In this document: positions 32,602 through 40,524 of the stretch, in pieces
How the letters are laid out: the number at the start of each line of letters is the position of its first letter
How positions within the stretch are numbered: the first letter of the stretch is position 1
NCBI RefSeq assembly: GCF_003269295.1
Contig: NZ_QLTT01000001.1
Location: 19,635 to 83,634, forward strand
Source: Lentzea atacamensis
GTDB taxonomy: Bacteria; Actinomycetota; Actinomycetes; Mycobacteriales; Pseudonocardiaceae
DNA: 64,000 nucleotides
Reading direction: 5' to 3'
Translations under genes and position numbers: made by a program
The notes under the pieces: generated by a model
Seen by the model: only the letters and a program-made list of their open reading frames with translations
Database searches by the model: none
Told to the model about the DNA's origin: nothing

Positions 32602-33816
32602 ATGAATCGTGTGCACGACGTCGTCGTCTTCGGCGCCACCGGGTTCGTCGGGGCGCTGACCGCCGCATACCTGGCCCGGCACGCCCCCGAGGGCGTACGG
32701 ATCGCGCTGGCCGGGCGGTCCGCGGACAAGCTCGCCGCCACCAGGGCCGGGCTGCCTGCGGCGGCGCGGGAGTGGCCGCTGGTCGTCGCCGACTCGGAGG
32801 ACCAGGTCTCGCTGGCGGCGCTGGCCGCGTCGACGCGAGTGCTCGCCACCACCGTCGGCCCGTACGCGCGTTACGGGCTCCCGGTCGTCGAGGCGTGCGC
32901 ACGGGCCGGCACGCACTACGCGGATCTGACCGGCGAGGTGTTGTTCGTCCGCGCCGCGATCGACGCCGTGCACGAGCTGGCCCTGGAGTCCGGAGCCCGG
33001 ATCGTGCATGCCTGCGGCTACGACTCGATCCCGTCGGACCTGGGCATGGTGTTGCTGCACGAGCGGGCCGTGGCCGACGGCGCGGGGCCGCTCACCGACG
33101 TGCGGTTGGTGGCTACGGTCCGCGGCGGTTTCAGCGGCGGCACGATCGACTCGCTGCGGGCGCAGATCGAGGCCTACGAGAGCAGCCCCGGCCTGCGGCG
33201 CGTCGCCGCCGATCCGCATGCGCTCAGTCCCGACCGCGCAGCAGAGCCGACGCCCGCTCAGCCCCGTGACGCGGGGATGCCCTCCCGCGCCGCCGATGGG
33301 ACATGGCAGGCGCCGTTCGTCATGGCCCCGTTCAACACCCGCATCGTGCGGCGCAGCAACGCCTTGCTCGACTGGGCCTATGGGCCGGAGCTGCGCTACG
33401 GCGAGGTTATGGGCGCGGGGCAGGGCGTGACCGGAGCGCTCATGGCGGCCGGTATCACCGGTGGGCTGGTCGGGCTGGTCGGCGCGATGTCGGTCAAGCC
33501 CGTCCGCGGCCTGCTCGACCGGGTGCTGCCCGCGCCCGGTACCGGGCCCAGCGAACAGGCTCGTGCGAAGGGCTGGTTCCGTTCGGTGCTGTACGCCACC
33601 ACCAGCTCGGGGTGCCGCTACCGGGCCACGGTCGCCGGACCGGGCGATCCCGGTTACGCCGCCACGGCCGTCATGCTCGGGCAGAGCGCCCTCTGCCTGG
33701 CCCTCGACGACCTCCCGCAGCGGTCCGGCTCGCTCACGCCTGCGACGGCCATGGGCCGGCCTCTGATCGATCGCCTGCGGCTCGCCGGCCACACCTACGA
33801 CGTCACGACCGCCTGA
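32602..33816 (+). CDS. Saccharopine dehydrogenase-like / trans-acting enoyl reductase family protein
   Basis: A 404-residue protein. VVVFGATGFVGALTAAYLA is a Rossmann nucleotide-binding motif at the N-terminus, with LAGRSADKLAATRAGL following. GPYARYGLPVVEACARAGTH and YADLTGEVLFVRAAID match the mycobacterial trans-acting enoyl reductase group related to saccharopine dehydrogenase, which reduces lipid precursors such as phthiocerol intermediates. A hydrophobic stretch near residue 280 (GALMAAGITGGLVGLVGA) may be a membrane anchor. ATG at 32602 is chosen, not the much longer open frame that runs in from 31900. It has no obvious operon partner here. The substrate is unknown. Confidence 0.82.
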   Translation: MNRVHDVVVFGATGFVGALTAAYLARHAPEGVRIALAGRSADKLAATRAGLPAAAREWPLVVADSEDQVSLAALAASTRVLATTVGPYARYGLPVVEACARAGTHYADLTGEVLFVRAAIDAVHELALESGARIVHACGYDSIPSDLGMVLLHERAVADGAGPLTDVRLVATVRGGFSGGTIDSLRAQIEAYESSPGLRRVAADPHALSPDRAAEPTPAQPRDAGMPSRAADGTWQAPFVMAPFNTRIVRRSNALLDWAYGPELRYGEVMGAGQGVTGALMAAGITGGLVGLVGAMSVKPVRGLLDRVLPAPGTGPSEQARAKGWFRSVLYATTSSGCRYRATVAGPGDPGYAATAVMLGQSALCLALDDLPQRSGSLTPATAMGRPLIDRLRLAGHTYDVTTA

Positions 33817-34236
33817 CCCACGCCGCCGTGGGTTGGATGCTTCTTGCGGCCTCGGGAAGCGTGTCCTAGTCGTGGCAGGGAAGTCTCGGAAGGATGGCTC
33901 TCGGTGTCGATGCGTCACGCGGGCCTTGAGGCAAGTTGATCCAGGCGAGCACGTCGAGCCTGGTTCGAGTGGCCCGTGTGGGGGAACTCCGGGCTGGGGC
34001 AGAGGCCGGCGACCACCTCGCACGGCGCAGGCAAGCTCACCGCCGACATAGGCCGGCTGCAATCTGTAAGGGGTCTGCAGCACTATTAAGTGACATCTCT
34101 GAGTTGGCTTGCCGGGATGGTGAGCTGGCCCGATTTCTGGTGTGGCTCGCTCTTGGTCTGTTTGGGTGGAGATGGACAGGACGTCGTCACGATGCCTTTG
34201 GCAGCTGGGTCTCAGTTTTGACCGAGGGAGCTAACT
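33817..34236. other. Intergenic region without recognised gene
   Basis: About 420 bases before the serine recombinase. I see no convincing reading frame, tRNA or hairpin. If the island has an integrase-proximal attachment or regulatory site, part of it could lie here. Confidence 0.4.
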
Positions 34237-35697
34237 GTGGCCGCGCTGACGAACGCCGAACTGGTTGCCGCGTTGACGGGACGTCACCGTCCAGCAGCAC
34301 CGTCTGAGGAGCCCGGCCTGCGCTTTGCGTTCTACGGCCGGATGTCGACGAGCACATTTCAGGACGTCCAGACATCGCGTGCATGGCAGCGGGCCGTGTC
34401 GGATGAGTTGATCGACGGCGTTGGCTCGGTCGTTGTGGAGTTCTTCGATGTGGGTGTGTCGCGGCGGTGGTCGTGGCCGGACCGTCCGGAGGCTGCGGCG
34501 TTGCTGGCGGCTGCCGCGGGCCCTGATCGTGACTTTGACGCCGTGGTGGTCGGTGAGTACGAGCGTGCGTTTCACGGTGATCAGTTCCGTGAGGTCGTGG
34601 ATCGGCTGAACGCACTGGGTGTCGAGGTATGGCTGCCGGAAGCGGGCGGTCCGGTGGAACTCGGTAGTCCGGTGCACGAGGCGTTGATGGTGTTGCTGGG
34701 TGCGCAGGCGCAGCGTGAGGTGGCGCGGGCTCGTCAGCGTGTGTTGGCGGCGATGCGGGCGCAGACGCGTGTGCAGGGACGGTTTTTGGGTGGTCGTCCG
34801 CCGTATGGGTATCGGTTGGTTGATGGTGGTCGGCATCCGAATCCGGTGCATGGGCGGTGGGGTCGGCGGGTGCAGGTGTTAGCGCCGGACCCGGTGACGG
34901 CGCCGTGGGTGCGGTGGATGTTCGCCGAACGTGCTCGCGGGCGGACGGTGGCGTCGTTGGCACGAGAGCTCAACGAGCGCGGGGTGGTGTGCCCGTCGGG
35001 TGCCGATCCCATGCGGAACTCTCACAGGTCGGGGGAGCGGTGGATCGTCCGGACAGTGGCGATGATCCTGGAGAACCCTCGCTACACCGGTCGGCAGGTC
35101 TGGAACCGAAGCAGCACAACGGGTCACGGTCCTGGAGGCCGTCCTGGCGGCCGCGGTTCAGGTGTGCTGCGGTGGAACCCAGTCAGCGAGTGGGAGGTGT
35201 CCGAACGGATCGCGCACGAACCACTCGTGGATGACGAGACGTTCGTAGCGGTGCAGGGTATGCGGGTGGCGAAGCCTGCAAAGGACGGCGAGGTCCGGAG
35301 GTACCTGCTGGCAGGGCTCGTCGTGTGCGGGCTGTGTGGCCGGCGGATGGACGGCCACTGGGTTCACGGGCGAGCAGGCTATCGCTGTCGGCATGGCTTC
35401 ACCAGCGTCAAGCGACGTTCCGACGACGAACCGCGGAACATCTACGTCCGAGAAGACCACCTTCTTGAGGCACTGCCACACCTGCTCGGGCGGGCCGCGG
35501 GACCTGTGGAAGTAGGGGTGGGCGAAGACCTGGTCGATCAAGTCCGCGCGCAGGACTTGCAGATTCACTGCAGCGACCAGCGTCTTGAAATTCGACCCGC
35601 GCGACTAACGCCAAAATCTGTGAAGACTGTCCGCCGCCCAGTTCAGCCGATGCTCGCGTTGGATTGGTGTGATGACAGGAAACTCGCCGAAATATGA
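34237..35697 (+). CDS. Large serine recombinase/integrase
   Basis: A 486-residue protein. FAFYGRMSTSTFQDVQTSRA is the N-terminal resolvase motif with the catalytic serine, and VVVGEYERAFHGDQFREVVD carries the second active-site region. FLGGRPPYGYRLVDGG begins the recombinase domain. CGLCGRRMDGHWVHGRAGYR and CRHG form the zinc ribbon. The GTG at 34237 has GGGAG nearby. Usual members have 450 to 600 residues with a coiled coil after the ribbon; here the last 80 residues (LTPKSVKTVRRPVQPMLALD) look atypical, so the end may be frameshifted or truncated. The stop is 43 bases from a tRNA-Leu gene, the expected site for an island integrase. Confidence 0.85.
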   Translation: MAALTNAELVAALTGRHRPAAPSEEPGLRFAFYGRMSTSTFQDVQTSRAWQRAVSDELIDGVGSVVVEFFDVGVSRRWSWPDRPEAAALLAAAAGPDRDFDAVVVGEYERAFHGDQFREVVDRLNALGVEVWLPEAGGPVELGSPVHEALMVLLGAQAQREVARARQRVLAAMRAQTRVQGRFLGGRPPYGYRLVDGGRHPNPVHGRWGRRVQVLAPDPVTAPWVRWMFAERARGRTVASLARELNERGVVCPSGADPMRNSHRSGERWIVRTVAMILENPRYTGRQVWNRSSTTGHGPGGRPGGRGSGVLRWNPVSEWEVSERIAHEPLVDDETFVAVQGMRVAKPAKDGEVRRYLLAGLVVCGLCGRRMDGHWVHGRAGYRCRHGFTSVKRRSDDEPRNIYVREDHLLEALPHLLGRAAGPVEVGVGEDLVDQVRAQDLQIHCSDQRLEIRPARLTPKSVKTVRRPVQPMLALDWCDDRKLAEI

Positions 35698-35698
35698 A

Positions 35699-35734
35699 TT
35701 ACCCCACGGGATTCTGGTGAATTCCGTGGGGTAA
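35699..35734 (-). terminator. tRNA-Leu terminator hairpin
   Basis: TTACCCCACGG at 35699-35709 pairs with 35724-35734, and the stem can extend inwards to a four-base loop. It lies just after the 3' end of the minus-strand tRNA-Leu. Confidence 0.7.
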
Positions 35735-35739
35735 GAGAA

Positions 35740-35822
35740 TGTCCGAGGGGGGACTTGAACCCCCACCCCCTTGCGGGGACTAGCACCTCAAGCTAGCGCG
35801 TCTGCCATTCCGCCACCCGGAC
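35740..35822 (-). tRNA. tRNA-Leu (anticodon GAG)
   Basis: The minus strand folds into a full cloverleaf. The 7-bp acceptor stem is GTCCGGG with CTCGGAC. The anticodon stem CTAGC/GCTAG holds the loop TTGAGGT (anticodon GAG at 35787-35789). There is a long variable arm typical of leucine tRNAs, and a T arm with GTTCAAG. No CCA is encoded. The 3' end points towards the presumed island on its left. Confidence 0.93.
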
Positions 35823-36032
35823 CTGTTCAGTTTTGCCGCGGCTCGCGCCGTGGTGTGTGCATAGATTACATGATCGTCGCCGCACGCCAAAATCGGGGGG
35901 TTGGGTTGGGGTTTGCGCTGGTAGGAGGCTTTGAGTGGGGGTGGAGGTGTGGGCGAAACTGGATCACGTCATGGGGTGCCGGCGGAGTGGTGGTTGACGC
36001 CGGCGATCTTGTGTGCGGGCTAGGGTCGCGAC

Positions 36033-36950
36033 GTGAGTGAGCTGACGGCTTGGTTGCTCGACTCTGATCCGGCGCTGCGGTGGCAGGTTGAGCGGGACCT
36101 GCTGGGGGCGCCGCGTGCGGTTTGGGAGGGGACGCGGGCTCGGGTTGCCGTTGAGGGGTTTGGGGCTCGGCTGCTTGCCGAGCAGGGGGCGGACGGGATG
36201 TGGGACGGCGGAGCGTTCTTTCCTGCAGGGGGTGGCAGGGAGGAGGGGCAGCCGTGGACGGCTACTACGTGGTCGCTCAACTCCTTGCGGGAGTGGGGGG
36301 TTGACGCTGAGGTGCTTCGGGCACGGCGGACGGTCGAGTTGCTGGCTGAGGGGTGTCGGTGGGAGTACCGGGGGCTGCCCTATTGGGGTGGTGAGGTCGA
36401 CTGCTGCATCAACTCGTGGACGTTGGCCAACGGGGTTTGGCTCGGGGTGGACGTCGGTGGGATCGCTGAGTGGTTTGCCCGGCATCAGCTTGAGGATGGC
36501 GGGTGGAATTGTGAGTGGGTTGAGGGGGCGACGCGGTCGTCGTTTCACTCGACGCTCAACGCGCTCAAGGGATTGCTTGCTTTTGAGCGGGGACGGGGCA
36601 GTGAGGTCAGGAAGGCCGGCGAGGAATATCTGATTCGGAGGCACCTGTACAAGCGGTTGTCCACCGGGGAGGCGGTGGGGGAGTGGGTCGCTGAGTTCCG
36701 GTCGCCGTTTCGGTGGGGGTACAGCGTGCTGAACGCTGCGGACTACTTTCGGCAGGCTGGGAGGAAGGATCCGCGGATGGCTGAGGCCATCGGGATGATC
36801 AGGGCGCAGAGGCAGGCTGACGGCACCTGGTTGCAGGCTGGGCGGCATCCCGGGCGGGTGTGGTTCGAGATCGACGTGGAGGCGGGGGAGCCGTCCAAGT
36901 GGCTCACCTTTTACGCGATGCGGGTTCTTGAGTGGTGGGACAACGGTTAG
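36033..36950 (+). CDS. Squalene-cyclase/prenyltransferase-like alpha-toroid protein
   Basis: A 305-residue protein with repeated helical motifs such as EQGADGMWDGGAFF, HQLEDGGWNCEWVEGATRSS and RQADGTWLQAG, like the QW repeats of terpenoid cyclase and prenyltransferase toroids. The catalytic DxDD of squalene-hopene cyclase is not visible, and the length is half that of true cyclases, so it is probably not a cyclase. Similar proteins of unknown function are common in actinobacteria. GTG at 36033 is the start. It ends four bases inside the convergent response regulator gene. Confidence 0.7.
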   Translation: MSELTAWLLDSDPALRWQVERDLLGAPRAVWEGTRARVAVEGFGARLLAEQGADGMWDGGAFFPAGGGREEGQPWTATTWSLNSLREWGVDAEVLRARRTVELLAEGCRWEYRGLPYWGGEVDCCINSWTLANGVWLGVDVGGIAEWFARHQLEDGGWNCEWVEGATRSSFHSTLNALKGLLAFERGRGSEVRKAGEEYLIRRHLYKRLSTGEAVGEWVAEFRSPFRWGYSVLNAADYFRQAGRKDPRMAEAIGMIRAQRQADGTWLQAGRHPGRVWFEIDVEAGEPSKWLTFYAMRVLEWWDNG

Positions 36951-37552
36951 ATCCAGCCTCGGGCTCGAGCGAAGCGGGCCGCCTCGTGGCGGTTGGAGGC
37001 GCCGGTTTTGCCCACGGCTGAGGAGAGGTAGTTGCGGACCGTGCCTGGGGAGAGGGAGGCGCGGCGGGCTATTTCGTCGATCGGGGCGCCTTCCAGTGCC
37101 AGTTCCAGGACGTCGGCTTCTCTTGGGGTCAGAGGGCTGTCGCCTGCGCTGATGGCTTCGGCGGCCAGGGCTGGGTCCACGTAGCGGCCGCCGGCGTGGA
37201 CGGTGCGGACGACGGTGGCCAGGACGTCGGAGGACACGGTTTTCGGGAGGAAGCCTCGTACTCCGGCGGCCAGGGCTCGTTTCAGGTGGCCTGGGCGGCC
37301 GTGGCTGGTGACGATCATCGTGGAGCACGTCGGCAGGTGTGTGGAGAGGGCTTGGGCTACGGAGACGCCGTCCAGGTCGGGCATTTGGAGGTCGATCACG
37401 GCCACGTCTGGGCGGACTACGCGGGCTGTGGCCAGGGCTTCGGCGCCGGTGGCGGCTTGGGCGACCACTTCGAGGTCGTCTTCCAGCGACAGCAGTGCGG
37501 CCATGGCGCCGCGGATCAGGTGTTCGTCGTCGGCCAGGAGGATGCGGATCAC
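36947..37552 (-). CDS. NarL/LuxR-type response regulator
   Basis: A 201-residue two-component regulator. The receiver starts RILLADDEHLIRGAMAALLS with phosphorylatable D54 in VIDLQMPDLDG and a lysine in GFLPKTV. A LuxR helix-turn-helix occupies residues 140-195 (LTPREADVLELALEGAPIDE, then ASLSPGTVRNYLSSAVGKT). The GTG start overlaps the kinase stop (GTGA). It forms an operon with the kinase and an ABC transporter and probably controls that transporter in response to an envelope signal or drug. Confidence 0.92.
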   Translation of the reverse strand: MIRILLADDEHLIRGAMAALLSLEDDLEVVAQAATGAEALATARVVRPDVAVIDLQMPDLDGVSVAQALSTHLPTCSTMIVTSHGRPGHLKRALAAGVRGFLPKTVSSDVLATVVRTVHAGGRYVDPALAAEAISAGDSPLTPREADVLELALEGAPIDEIARRASLSPGTVRNYLSSAVGKTGASNRHEAARFARARGWI

Positions 37553-38688
37553 GGGAGCTCCACGGTGAGCACGAAACGGTTGGGAGCTTCCGCCGCCGCG
37601 GTCACGGCGCCGCCCAGGGCTGCCACGCGTTCGCGGAGGCCGGTCAGGCCGCTGCCGAAGCGGAAGTCGGACGTGGAAACGCCGTCGTTGGACATGGTGA
37701 GGACCTTGCCGCGCAACGTGATCGTGCACGTGCGGGCCGCGCTGTGGCGCAGGACGTTGGTGACGCCCTCGCGCACGGCCCAGCCGAGGGCGCCTGCTGG
37801 CTCGCCGGAGACGTCCACCTCGCCGATCACGCGGCAGTCGATGCCCGCGGAGTCCAGGAGGGAGCGGGCGCCGGCCAGTTCTGCGGAGAGGTCGGCGGTG
37901 CGGTAGCCGCTGACGACGGCGCGCAGCTCGTCCAGCGAGTCCTGGGCTATTTGGCGGACTTCCAGCATTTCGTCGATGGCGGTGGGACGGCCGCGGCGGG
38001 CCAGTTGGGCGGCCAGGTCGGCTTTGAGGGCCACCACGGAGAGGTTGCGGCCCACCACGTCGTGCAGGTCCCGGGCGAAGCGGAGGCGTTCTTCGGCCAC
38101 GGCCAGGTTGGCGCGGACCTCGCGGGAGCGGTCGAGTTCCCAGACGAGGCCGAGCATCCAGAGCGTTGTGCGGAAGGCGAAGGCCACGAACAGCAGCATC
38201 ACGGTGGTGAAGATGACGCGGCCGGGTGGGGCGGTCAGCCACACGTAGGCGCCGCCGGCGAGGGAGGCGAGGACGATGGTGCGGGGGCCGACCACCGCGG
38301 ACAGGGTGGTGATCGTCAGCATGAGGACGATCAGCGTGATGCCGTCGGCGGGGCCGTCCGGCTTGCCCGGTGTCGGGTGCGGGAACGCGAGCTTGCCGGC
38401 GATCAGGGCGGCGGTGATGAACGCCAGGTAGATCGCCAGCAGCCGGCGGGGGTACGGGGCCCTGCCGAGGTAGTGCTCGATGCCGAGGTGGACGAGCGGG
38501 AAGCTGAGGGCCACGTGGCCGAGCCCGACAGCGGAGATCAGGGCCAGGGCCACGGTGCTGATCTCCCTGGCCATGCCCAGGAGCACCAGTGGTGGCAGTG
38601 CCAGGTAGGTCAGGTAGAACGTGGCGCGGACGAACAGGTCGAACCGCTCCGCGTTGCCACGGGACCGCCACCAGCCGAGCAAGCTCAC
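37549..38688 (-). CDS. Sensor histidine kinase (HisKA_3 type)
   Basis: A 379-residue membrane kinase. Residues about 15-160 hold five or six hydrophobic helices without a large external loop, so it probably senses within the membrane. The dimerisation motif FARDLHDVVGRNLSVVALKA contains the phospho-histidine. GWAVREGVTNVLRHSAARTC is the N box, and GSGLTGLRERVAALGG a G box of the ATPase domain. The GTG at 38688 overlaps the permease stop. The layout matches DesK-type kinases. Partner regulator directly downstream. Confidence 0.9.
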   Translation of the reverse strand: MSLLGWWRSRGNAERFDLFVRATFYLTYLALPPLVLLGMAREISTVALALISAVGLGHVALSFPLVHLGIEHYLGRAPYPRRLLAIYLAFITAALIAGKLAFPHPTPGKPDGPADGITLIVLMLTITTLSAVVGPRTIVLASLAGGAYVWLTAPPGRVIFTTVMLLFVAFAFRTTLWMLGLVWELDRSREVRANLAVAEERLRFARDLHDVVGRNLSVVALKADLAAQLARRGRPTAIDEMLEVRQIAQDSLDELRAVVSGYRTADLSAELAGARSLLDSAGIDCRVIGEVDVSGEPAGALGWAVREGVTNVLRHSAARTCTITLRGKVLTMSNDGVSTSDFRFGSGLTGLRERVAALGGAVTAAAEAPNRFVLTVELP

Positions 38689-39392
38689 CTCCGAGGATCC
38701 CAGCGGAACCAGCGTCGTACAGCGTAGGTCCCGAGGCCGATCCACACCGCCAGGACGATCAACGGGCGCAACACCGGGCCGTCGGCCCAGCCCGCCCGCA
38801 TCAGGTCGAGCACCGGGGTCAGCGGCAGCAGGCGCAGCACGGACGCGACGCCGTCCGGCATGACCGACAGCGGAATCATGACGCCCGAGCCGAGCACGCA
38901 CGCCACCAGCACCGGGAGCGACGTCACCTGAGCCATTTCGACCGTGCGTGTGAACGCCGACGACGCCGCGGCCAGCAGCACGAAGACGACCACGCCGCCG
39001 GCGACACCCACGAGCAGGAACCACGGCCGGGACGGCACCGCGACGCCCGTGATCACCCCGACGATCACCGTGAACAGCACCATTTGCACCAGAGCCACCG
39101 CGACGGACGGCAGGGACGCGCCGAGCAGGATCTCCGGATCTGTCAGCTCGCCAACGCGAAGGCGTTTCAGAACGAGCTCTTCACGTCGGGCGACGAACGT
39201 GGTGACGAGGTTGTAGTAGACGGCCATCAGCAGCACGAAGCCGGTCAGCCCGACGATCAGCGGCACGCCGTCCCCGTCCGCCGCCATCAGCGCCGGCACG
39301 AGCAACGCCGGTAGCAGGAGGGAGTTGAACAGCGCGGTCCGGTTGCGCCAGAACAACTTCAGTTCAGCCTGCCCCACAGCCACGGCCCTCAT
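38685..39392 (-). CDS. ABC-2 type transporter permease
   Basis: A 235-residue membrane protein with six hydrophobic segments (LFWRNRTALFNSLLLPALLV at the start, FLLVGVAGGVVVFVLLAAAS and LPVLVACVLGSGVMIPL later), typical of ABC-2 permeases. The ATG at 39392 overlaps the ATPase stop (ATGA), so I do not use the longer frame. With the ATPase it forms an exporter for a lipid, drug or peptide. Confidence 0.88.
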   Translation of the reverse strand: MRAVAVGQAELKLFWRNRTALFNSLLLPALLVPALMAADGDGVPLIVGLTGFVLLMAVYYNLVTTFVARREELVLKRLRVGELTDPEILLGASLPSVAVALVQMVLFTVIVGVITGVAVPSRPWFLLVGVAGGVVVFVLLAAASSAFTRTVEMAQVTSLPVLVACVLGSGVMIPLSVMPDGVASVLRLLPLTPVLDLMRAGWADGPVLRPLIVLAVWIGLGTYAVRRWFRWDPRR

Positions 39393-40273
39393 GCCGCCTC
39401 CTCCGCGATCGCCAGGAACGCCTCCTCCAGCGACGCCGACCTGGCGTCCAAGCCGGACAGTTCCACCGAATTGACATGAGCCCACGAGAGAAGCTCGTGC
39501 AACGTCTGTTGCAGGTCATTGGTCCGCACGGTCACCCGCCCGGACGCCTCCTCCGTCACCACCACGGGCAGCGGAACCCCAGCGGGCGGCACGAATGAGA
39601 TGCGAGCCGGATACGCGTCCACCACCTCGGAAACCGTTCCCTGGGCGACGATGCGGCCTCGGTGCATGATCGCCAGCCGGTCTGCCAACGCCTGCGCTTC
39701 TTCCAGATAGTGCGTCGTCAGCAGCACGGTCACGCCTTCACGCAGAAGCGCGCGAATCAGTTCCCACGTGTTGCGCCGGCTTTCTGGATCGAGTCCGGTC
39801 GTCGGCTCGTCGAGAAACAGCACCTCGGGCCGTCCCAGCAACGCGAGCGCCAGGTCGAGACGACGGCGTTCGCCACCGGAGAGCTGTTTCACCCGCACCG
39901 ACGCCCGATGTGTCAGGTCAACAAGAGATAACGCTTCATCGACCGGCCGGGGAGAGGTCAACGTCCCCGCCCACATCTTTGTGGCCTCGGTCACAGTGAG
40001 GTCGGGTGGGAAGCCGCCTTCCTGCAGCATCACGCCGACGCGCGGCCGAACGAGCGCGCGCTCTCGGAACGGATCGTGCCCCAGTACCGACACCGTGCCC
40101 GCCGCCGGACGTGAGAGCCCTTCCACAACCTCCACCGTCGAGGTCTTTCCCGCGCCGTTCGTACCGAGCAAAGCGAACATCTCGCCCCGCTCCACATCAA
40201 ATGAGACGCCCCGTACAGCTTCGAAACCCCCGCTGTACCGGCGGGTCAGCCCCCGCACCTCGATCGCTGTCAT
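39389..40273 (-). CDS. ABC transporter ATP-binding protein (DrrA-like)
   Basis: A 294-residue ATPase. Walker A is LLGTNGAGKTST, the signature LSGGERRRLDLAL, Walker B VLFLDEPTTGLDP, and the switch histidine lies in LLTTHYLEEA. A C-terminal domain of about 80 residues resembles the DrrA group of multidrug and antibiotic exporters. It starts a four-gene operon: ATPase, permease, kinase, regulator. The upstream 250 bases to the divergent LuxR gene must hold its promoter. Confidence 0.92.
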   Translation of the reverse strand: MTAIEVRGLTRRYSGGFEAVRGVSFDVERGEMFALLGTNGAGKTSTVEVVEGLSRPAAGTVSVLGHDPFRERALVRPRVGVMLQEGGFPPDLTVTEATKMWAGTLTSPRPVDEALSLVDLTHRASVRVKQLSGGERRRLDLALALLGRPEVLFLDEPTTGLDPESRRNTWELIRALLREGVTVLLTTHYLEEAQALADRLAIMHRGRIVAQGTVSEVVDAYPARISFVPPAGVPLPVVVTEEASGRVTVRTNDLQQTLHELLSWAHVNSVELSGLDARSASLEEAFLAIAEEAA

Positions 40274-40524
40274 AAGCCCACGATCTCGGGAAATGCGGCG
40301 AAACGGCAGTGTCGCGACACACCAGAAACCCATGACAGATGTCATGCCGGCTATCTGAGGGGTTTCCCCGCGTCCACTCGCGACGGTCGCGCTCTCACCT
40401 AATCTCGCCCCAGTGGCCGACCCGGTCCAGCTTTGCCGCCGCCCGGACCGGGCGCGGCCGCCACCGGGATCCGGCGGGTGGCAGGGGCCCGCCGGATCCC
40501 GTCCAAGCCGAGGGGAGTCGTCAC

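Noticed and set aside
32398-34083. 561-residue open frame on the minus strand
   Set aside because: Only its last part (SDR ending) is real; the rest is antisense to the enoyl-reductase-like gene.
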